Shown here piece after piece: positions 6,377 through 11,242 of a stretch of DNA of 11,242 nucleotides (its first letter is position 1; each line of letters begins with the position of its first letter). The position numbers were made by a program, and so were the translations under genes. The DNA lies in NCBI GenBank assembly GCA_937967955.1, contig CALBUB010000008.1, positions 1 to 11,242 on the forward strand. The letters run 5' to 3'. Source of the stretch: an uncultured Bacillota bacterium (GTDB taxonomy: Bacteria > Bacillota > Clostridia > Tissierellales > Tepidimicrobiaceae). The notes under the pieces are model-generated. The model was not told where the DNA came from, made no database searches, and worked only from the letters and a program-made list of their open reading frames with translations.

Positions 6377-7489
6377 TTATGCAAAAACTTTTATTATTTC
6401 TAATGCTAGCTTTGCTGCATTTTCTAAATCCTTAATGTGTATATGTTCTTCAACTGTATGGGGCTTTTTCTCTCCAATTCCTAGATTTACCGCCTCTATA
6501 CCATTGGCATTTAATATATTTGTATCGCTTCCTCCACCTGAAGAAGTTGTAAAAGGCTCTAATCCTATGTTTTTACAAGCTTCTTTTACCTTTTGAACTA
6601 TTTCAGCATCTTCTTCTACTTTAAAGGCTTCATAACTATTTTGTACATCTAATTCAACTTGGCCTCCAAATTTCTCAGCTGCCTCTTGGCAACATTTAAC
6701 CATATGGTCAGTTTGTGCTTTTAATTTTTCATTAGATAGGCTTCTAGCTTCTCCTTCAATTGTAACTTCTTTAGTAACTATATTAGTAGCCTCACCACCC
6801 CTAATAATTCCTATATTGGCTGTAGTTTCCTCATCTATTCTCAACAACTTCATATTGCTAATAGCTTCTGCTGCCATCTGAATAGCACTAATTCCATTTT
6901 CGGGAGCTACCCCTGCATGGGCTTCTTTACCTATAAACTTAGCATTTATTTTGTTTTGGGCTGGCCCTTGAATGATTATTTCTCCTGGGTCTCCACCACT
7001 ATCGAATACAAAGGCTTTTTTAGCCTTTAGTTTACTATAATCTAAGTTTTTAGCCCCGTATAGTCCTCCCTCTTCATATATAGAAAATACCACTTCTATG
7101 TCTCCATGGGGTATATCCTTTTCTATAACCGTTTCAATAGCTTCTAAAATAGCAGCTATTCCTGCCTTATCATCTCCACCTAGAACTGTAGTCCCATCAC
7201 TATAGATAACTCCATCTTTAATTACTGGCTTTATACCTCTGCCTGGAGATACAGTATCCATATGGGCACTAAATAAAATAGTTTCGCCGTCAGTGTTGCC
7301 TTTCAATCTTCCAATTACATTTCCAGCATTACTGCCAACCTTTTCCCCTGCATCGTCCATATGTACTTCTAGGCCCATTTTTTCCATTTCTTTCATTAAG
7401 TAGTCTGCAAATTCTTTTTCGTATTTGGTAGGGCTATCGATTTGTACATACTTCAAAAACCTATCTAACAGCCTTTTTTCATCAATCAT
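6377..7489 (-). CDS. M20-family metallopeptidase, PepT-like (YqjE type)
   Basis: This is a cytosolic di-zinc aminopeptidase-type enzyme of 370 residues, matching the shorter PepT-like/YqjE group better than the roughly 408-residue PepT. Motifs in order: FSAHMDTVSPG with His76 (metal) and Asp78; TTVLGGDDKAG with the bridging Asp at 105/106; SIYEEGGLYGA with catalytic Glu139 and metal Glu140; VFDSGG with metal Asp163; the dimerisation domain start GKEAHAGVAPENGISAI (about 188-204); and SSGGGSDTNI followed by KKPHTVEEHI with the last metal His344. All catalytic and zinc ligands are present. An upstream in-frame ATG at 7573 is rejected: the ATG at 7489 has GGAGGTG seven bases before it (7497-7503), and the longer reading would translate through a perfect hairpin. 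It lies 101 bp downstream of abgT on the same strand and has its own terminator. It likely hydrolyses small peptides or amide-linked amino acids imported by the carrier; a tripeptidase role is possible but unproven. Confidence 0.92.
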   Translation of the reverse strand: MIDEKRLLDRFLKYVQIDSPTKYEKEFADYLMKEMEKMGLEVHMDDAGEKVGSNAGNVIGRLKGNTDGETILFSAHMDTVSPGRGIKPVIKDGVIYSDGTTVLGGDDKAGIAAILEAIETVIEKDIPHGDIEVVFSIYEEGGLYGAKNLDYSKLKAKKAFVFDSGGDPGEIIIQGPAQNKINAKFIGKEAHAGVAPENGISAIQMAAEAISNMKLLRIDEETTANIGIIRGGEATNIVTKEVTIEGEARSLSNEKLKAQTDHMVKCCQEAAEKFGGQVELDVQNSYEAFKVEEDAEIVQKVKEACKNIGLEPFTTSSGGGSDTNILNANGIEAVNLGIGEKKPHTVEEHIHIKDLENAAKLALEIIKVFA

Positions 7490-7511
7490 AAGTTTACACC
7501 TCCATATATTA

Positions 7512-7545
7512 TGAAAAGTATGAGGCAATTGCCTCATACTTTTCA
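7512..7545. terminator. Perfect 34-bp palindrome between abgT and the peptidase gene (partial terminator or mRNA-stability hairpin)
   Basis: TGAAAAGTATGAGGCAA (7512-7528) is followed at once by its exact reverse complement (7529-7545), giving a 15-bp stem with an AATT loop. The A-run pairs with a T-run, as in bidirectional terminators, but there is no U run after the stem (ATAATATATGG). It lies 45 bp after the abgT stop and 8 bp before the peptidase Shine-Dalgarno sequence, leaving no room for a promoter in between. Either the peptidase is reached by readthrough or RNA processing, or its promoter fires from the AT-rich stretch just upstream of the hairpin. Confidence 0.55.
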
Positions 7546-7590
7546 ATATTATAACCATATATATATTATACACTTGCTATTACATATTTA

Positions 7591-9144
7591 CTACATATTT
7601 ACAAACAGTGGCGCTCCTGGACCTAATGGTAATCCTAGTACATACCATAGTGCCAATAGTAAACTCCAGAAAATTATGAATGTTACTGAATATGGTATCA
7701 TTGTTGATATTAACGTACCAAGGCCTGCATCCTCATCATATCTTTTTGCAAATACTACTATCATAGCAAAGTAGCTCATTAGTGGAGTTATTATATTAGT
7801 TGAGGAGTCTCCAATTCTGTATGCAACTTGAGTTAGTTCTGGACTTAAGCCAAGTCTATAGAACATAGGAACAAATATAGGTGACATGATAGCCCATTTT
7901 GCTGATGCTGAAGCCATAAATAGATTTAAGAATGCTGTAATGAAGATAAATACGATTATTAATGGCAATCCTTTAAATCCTATACTCTCTAAGAACTGTG
8001 CTCCTTTAACAGAGATGATAGTACCAATTTGTGAATAGCTGAAATAACTAATAAATTGGGCTGCAAAGAATGCTAATACCAAGTATGAACCCATACTTCT
8101 CATTGCATCAGTCATGCCCTCTACAAGATCATTACTATTCTTTATTTTTCCAGTAGTTTTACCATATGCAAGTCCTGGGATTAAGAATAGTAATAATATT
8201 GCTGGTATAAGTCCACTACTTAAGAATTGATTTAATGTTAATTTTCCATCAGCATCAAGAGCTTTAAGTGGAGCATTTGGCAAGAACATTAACAATGCCA
8301 TAACAACAATATATGCTAAAAGGGCTAAACCTGCATTTCTTAAACCTCTATTTTCTACTTCCGTAATCTCCTCATTAGTTGCTGCAAACTTCCCTTTATA
8401 AGGTCCAAGATTCTTCTCTACTACTCTTTCAGTTATAAATGTACCTAAAATTACTAATAAAACTGTAGATACTACTAAGAAATACCAGTTAGCAGTTGTT
8501 AAAACTTCATAATCAATATTTGCACCTTTTAGGGCCTCATTAGTAATTCCTGCAAGTAATGCATCTGTAGTACCAACTACTAGATTAGCTGAGAAACCTC
8601 CAGATACCCCTGCAAAAGCTGCTGCAAGACCTGCAATTGGATGACGACCTGCACTAGCAAATAGTAAGGCTCCTAGTGGTATAACAACTACGTAACCTGC
8701 ATCTGATGCTATATTGGACATTACTCCTGTAAATACTACTATAGCTGTTAATAGTTTTGGAGGTACCCCTGTTAACAGCTTCCTTAAAGAGGTATTAATA
8801 AGACCTGTCCATTCTGCTACTCCTACCCCTAGCATAGCTACTAGTACAGTTCCTAATGGAGCAAAGCCAGTAAAGTTACTTGTTGCACTATTGAAGATGT
8901 ATCTTAGTCCCTCAGCGTTTAACAAAGATACAACTTCTATTGTTACTTCTTCTCCTGCTCTTGCATCGAAATAGGTAACAGGCTCCCCAACTTTAGCAAC
9001 GATTGCTGAAACTAAAATAATAGCTATACTTAAAATAAAGAATATCATTGCTGGATGAGGTAAAGCATTACCTAATCTTTCAACAGTTTTTAAAAATCCT
9101 TTTACTTCTTGTTTGTTTTGCTGAGGTATGTTTTGTTTTGACAT
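7591..9144 (-). CDS. abgT: AbgT-family transporter
   Basis: This integral inner-membrane carrier of 517 residues has full AbgT-family length. N-terminal ERLGNALPHPAMIFFIL, then NFTGFAPLGTVLVAMLGVGVAEWTGL, SNIASDAGYVVVIPLGALLF and GRHPIAGLAAAFAGVSGGFSANLVVGTTDALLAGI follow the E. coli AbgT pattern closely. The residues reported as functionally important in the relative MtrF appear at matching spacing: Asp194 (TTDALL), Ser414 and Trp417 (SAKW), Pro435, Arg443 and Asp446 (YRIGD) and Pro454. AbgT of E. coli takes up p-aminobenzoyl-glutamate, while other members have been reported to export sulfonamides, so direction and substrate here are open. The adjacent M20 peptidase favours import followed by hydrolysis of an acyl-glutamate or small peptide. 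AAGGAGG is five bases before the ATG, and a well-formed promoter lies upstream. Confidence 0.93.
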   Translation of the reverse strand: MSKQNIPQQNKQEVKGFLKTVERLGNALPHPAMIFFILSIAIILVSAIVAKVGEPVTYFDARAGEEVTIEVVSLLNAEGLRYIFNSATSNFTGFAPLGTVLVAMLGVGVAEWTGLINTSLRKLLTGVPPKLLTAIVVFTGVMSNIASDAGYVVVIPLGALLFASAGRHPIAGLAAAFAGVSGGFSANLVVGTTDALLAGITNEALKGANIDYEVLTTANWYFLVVSTVLLVILGTFITERVVEKNLGPYKGKFAATNEEITEVENRGLRNAGLALLAYIVVMALLMFLPNAPLKALDADGKLTLNQFLSSGLIPAILLLFLIPGLAYGKTTGKIKNSNDLVEGMTDAMRSMGSYLVLAFFAAQFISYFSYSQIGTIISVKGAQFLESIGFKGLPLIIVFIFITAFLNLFMASASAKWAIMSPIFVPMFYRLGLSPELTQVAYRIGDSSTNIITPLMSYFAMIVVFAKRYDEDAGLGTLISTMIPYSVTFIIFWSLLLALWYVLGLPLGPGAPLFVNM

Positions 9145-9193
9145 AATATCCTCCTTTTCTTCAAAATTAGTGAATATTCCTACATCCTATTTG

Positions 9194-9222
9194 ATTATAC
9201 CTAGTCTATTTTCATTATGCAA
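9194..9222 (-). promoter_or_regulatory. Promoter of abgT
   Basis: On the minus strand, TTGCAT (9217-9222) and a perfect TATAAT (9194-9199) are separated by 17 bp. Transcription would start near 9187, giving a leader of about 43 bases with no obvious riboswitch or hairpin. Confidence 0.72.
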
Positions 9223-9316
9223 GTTCTATTCTTAGGAATATATATTTATAAAACAGCAATTTTTTATATTTTTTTTTAGTTTTTCCCAATTTGTCAAAAT
9301 ATACTTCAATATTTTA

Positions 9317-9330
9317 TTTTGTTAACAAAA
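9317..9330. promoter_or_regulatory. 14-bp palindrome TTTTGTTAACAAAA in the kinase-abgT gap
   Basis: A perfect 14-bp palindrome lies in the 252-bp gap between the kinase gene and abgT, about 95 bp upstream of the abgT -35 box. Two minus-strand TTGACA boxes (within 9290-9300 and 9350-9360) flank it, but neither has a convincing -10 partner. It may be an operator; in such AT-rich DNA it could also be chance. Confidence 0.3.
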
Positions 9331-9368
9331 ATAACTTTTTAAAGCATATTTATTGTCAAAAAATTTTT

Positions 9369-9397
9369 AAACAAGAAAGAGAGACTTATTGTCCCCC
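9369..9397 (-). terminator. Probable terminator of the two-component operon, with G-U pairs
   Basis: In the minus-strand transcript, GGGGGAC (9391-9397) can pair with GUCUCUC (9379-9385) around the loop AAUAA, using five Watson-Crick and two G-U pairs. The tail is UUUCUUGUUU. The stem begins with the last base of the kinase stop codon. The wobble pairs mean the plus-strand equivalent is not a hairpin, so it would work only for the kinase side. Confidence 0.55.
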
Positions 9398-11199
9398 TAT
9401 TTTTCCATAGCAAACTTTATTATAACTTTGAACAAATCCCCATCAATGTTTATTTCAAACTCTCCACCACAAACTTTTGTAAAGCTTTCTGCTATAGATA
9501 AGCCTAATCCACTTCCTTCTGTGGACCTGGATTTATCTCCCCTACTAAAGCGTTGAAGTATTTCCTCTGCAGTAAAATCCATTTCATAGCCTGCTATATT
9601 TTTAATGGTAGCTACTGCCTTCCCATCTATCTCTTCAAGTTCAATATAAACCCTTGTATCTTTAAGAGAATATTTTAATGCGTTATCTATTAAGTTTTGG
9701 AATACTCTATAGAGCTTTTTACCATCTGACATTATATATACAGGTCCTTCTGGCAATTTTGTTCTAATTTGTAAACCCGAAGTCTTTATTTCATCTTCCA
9801 TATCCCCTAAAGTCTGTTCAATTAACTTCTTTAAGTCTAGCTTTTTTATATCCAAACTTATATCTCCACTGGTGCTTTTAGCTAAGTCAAATAAATCTGA
9901 GACTATATTCTTCAGCCTATAGGCCTTTTCTGATAATATATTTACATAGTCTCTAGCAGTTTCAGACAGCCCTTCTTCCTTTGATAATAGTTCTATATAG
10001 CTAATAATTGAAGTTAAAGGCGTTTTTAGATCATGAGAAACATTGGTAATTAGTTCTACCTTCATCCTTTCTGACTTCATCTGCTCTTCTAGGCTTTCAT
10101 CAAATCCTCTGTTGATTTCTTCATAGGTTTTATTGTTGTATTTGACATACCAGTAAATAACTGCCATTTCTATAATTGGCGGTATTACCATAAGAGGAGG
10201 TATGAGTATAAATAAAAATGTAAGGATTACTAGAATTCCGCTGATAATAATAAATATTAACTGCCTATAGAATAAGGCCTTTGTAAGGGGAAAGCCTTCA
10301 AATCTCCTACCGTCAAAAAGGCTTTTTAAAAAGTCCTTTATCATAAAATATATTGTGTAGCTAATAGAATGTTTTAAAAATATTTTAGCCTTTAGCTTTC
10401 TTACCATTGAAAGAAGTAATGCTAGCATAAGGGAAACAAAGGCTATAGTTATTAGCCCAAAGAAAACTAATGAATAAATCTGGCTTAGGCTTAATTCATT
10501 AGTTAAGCTAAAGTTATAATTAAACAAATCCACCCCTATTACAAGCCAAAAACCTAATATGGTCACAAAAAGAGTAACCAATATTTCTGTATATATCCTG
10601 TCTATTATCCACATATGGAGTTTATCATCATCTTCTTTCCTACCAGCTACCACCATTAAGTATATTATTAATGCTAAAGACAATAGAAAAGCCACTGCAA
10701 TTATTACTAAAAAGGGAATCATTCTTTCTCTAGCATTTTCCCACTTCTCTTGTTCAATATCCATATATTCATCAGGAAAAGCTAACAATAAGGTAAAGTT
10801 ATCATTCTCTTCATAATGATAATAGTATTCTTTATCTTCAAAAGCATAAAAATCCTTATCAAATGGTTCTAATATTTCCCTACTATCCTCTGGAATATTT
10901 GTAAATTCAACCTCTCCATCACTTACATAATAGTAGTATTTTAAATCTTCAGGCAAATCTTTTACTCCATCCTTGTTTAGAATAAGATGGATAAGCTTAT
11001 TCCTTGCTGGGGAAACATGATTATTGTAAAAGTGGTTGCTATCTTCATATTTTTCAAGAAATAAGGCTTCAAATTCTCCACCTGTACAAGCCAGATATTC
11101 AATAAGAATTACTCCTGTAGTTATGAATATAACAGTTAATATAAAGGCTATTATTTTAGTGCTTTTTCTTCTGCTAATGTTTTTCAATCTTGTATCCAA
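9397..11199 (-). CDS. Multi-span membrane sensor histidine kinase
   Basis: The 600-residue kinase senses a signal at the membrane and phosphorylates its partner response regulator. TM1 is at about 15-37, followed by an external domain of about 120 residues (38-160, rich in Tyr and acidic residues), TM2 at 161-185, further spans at about 203-222, 240-266 and 311-352, then a short linker. The dimerisation/phospho-acceptor domain carries NVSHDLKTPLTSIISYIELL with His389. The ATPase domain has an N box QNLIDNALKY (Asn502, Asn506) and a clear G2 box EGSGLGLSIA (561-570). The usual DxGxG G1 box is replaced by ATIKNIAGYEMDF (about 530-542). No HAMP pattern is evident. The start is a TTG at 11197-11199 with AAGGTGGT eight bases upstream; no in-frame ATG is nearby. 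It overlaps the response regulator end by 26 bp, which indicates translational coupling. The signal is unknown. Confidence 0.92.
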   Translation of the reverse strand: MDTRLKNISRRKSTKIIAFILTVIFITTGVILIEYLACTGGEFEALFLEKYEDSNHFYNNHVSPARNKLIHLILNKDGVKDLPEDLKYYYYVSDGEVEFTNIPEDSREILEPFDKDFYAFEDKEYYYHYEENDNFTLLLAFPDEYMDIEQEKWENARERMIPFLVIIAVAFLLSLALIIYLMVVAGRKEDDDKLHMWIIDRIYTEILVTLFVTILGFWLVIGVDLFNYNFSLTNELSLSQIYSLVFFGLITIAFVSLMLALLLSMVRKLKAKIFLKHSISYTIYFMIKDFLKSLFDGRRFEGFPLTKALFYRQLIFIIISGILVILTFLFILIPPLMVIPPIIEMAVIYWYVKYNNKTYEEINRGFDESLEEQMKSERMKVELITNVSHDLKTPLTSIISYIELLSKEEGLSETARDYVNILSEKAYRLKNIVSDLFDLAKSTSGDISLDIKKLDLKKLIEQTLGDMEDEIKTSGLQIRTKLPEGPVYIMSDGKKLYRVFQNLIDNALKYSLKDTRVYIELEEIDGKAVATIKNIAGYEMDFTAEEILQRFSRGDKSRSTEGSGLGLSIAESFTKVCGGEFEINIDGDLFKVIIKFAMEK

Positions 11200-11242
11200 T
11201 GCCCCACACCACCTTTAAATATTTAGGCTCTTTAGGATTTAT
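11174..11242 (-). CDS. Response regulator, OmpR/PhoB family (C-terminal fragment, cut by the window edge)
   Basis: The last 22 codons of a minus-strand gene enter from the right edge and end at a TAG at 11174-11176. The translation ends in EPKYLKVVWGIGYKIEKH. This is the classic final part of an OmpR-type winged-helix domain: the wing with 'YLKTVWGxGYK' just before the C-terminus. It is the cognate regulator of the kinase that starts inside its 3' end. The receiver domain and most of the DNA-binding domain are outside the window. The start given here is the window edge, not the gene start. Confidence 0.9.
   Translation of the reverse strand: MNPKEPKYLKVVWGIGYKIEKH

Noticed and set aside
7490..7573. 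28-residue N-terminal extension of the M20 peptidase from the ATG at 7573
   Set aside because: It would run through the perfect palindrome, adds residues unlike the family, and ignores the strong ribosome binding site at 7497-7503.
9145..9396. Riboswitch, T-box or small gene in the 252-bp kinase-abgT gap
   Set aside because: The gap is AT-rich without extended conserved-looking stems or a T-box sequence, the abgT leader from the predicted start is only about 43 bases, and no frame gives a start with a ribosome binding site.
11080..11092. Lipobox (YLAC) at residue 38 of the histidine kinase
   Set aside because: It lacks the normal small residue at -2, and the preceding segment is better read as a transmembrane anchor of a kinase.

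Overview
The window looks like chromosome of a low-GC, anaerobic, endospore-forming Firmicute of the Clostridia/Tissierellia type. The DNA is AT-rich throughout and nearly every start has a strong AGGAGG-type ribosome binding site. There is a full-length pyruvate:ferredoxin oxidoreductase, as expected of a fermentative anaerobe. A 61-residue protein resembles the clostridial DUF3787 spore-surface family. This placement is inferred from gene content and protein style; no marker gene is present.

Layout, left to right: (1) metQ, the D-methionine-binding lipoprotein of an ABC importer (+), whose partner metN/metI genes probably lie just left of the window. (2) A convergent YfbR/HDDC2-type HD-domain nucleotidase (-), whose stop codon lies in the loop of the metQ terminator. 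(3) A small DUF3787-like spore-protein gene (+). (4) nifJ, a single-chain pyruvate:ferredoxin oxidoreductase of 1174 residues (-), sharing a perfect 16-bp bidirectional terminator with gene 3. (5) A divergent EamB-like LysE/RhtB amino-acid exporter (+) with a near-consensus promoter. (6) A stretch of about 280 bp without an intact gene, holding the 3' remnant of a decayed minus-strand gene and two hairpin terminators. (7) A minus-strand pair, abgT (AbgT-family transporter) followed by a PepT/YqjE-like M20 metallopeptidase, separated by a perfect 34-bp palindrome. (8) A multi-membrane-span sensor histidine kinase (-), overlapping by 26 bp the end of an OmpR-family response regulator that runs off the right edge.

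How the genes fit together: metQ, the EamB-like exporter and the abgT/peptidase pair all concern transport or turnover of amino acids and small peptides, in a cell that draws energy from pyruvate through reduced ferredoxin. The transporter-peptidase pair is the clearest functional module. It recalls the E. coli abgABT arrangement of an AbgT carrier with M20 hydrolases, but the hydrolase here is of the PepT type, so the substrate is open. Nothing in the sequence ties the two-component system to a particular target. I found no insertion sequence, CRISPR array, tRNA, rRNA or phage gene. Most of the window is ordinary core metabolism. The points worth a second look are regulatory palindromes, the gene remnant and the unusual kinase.
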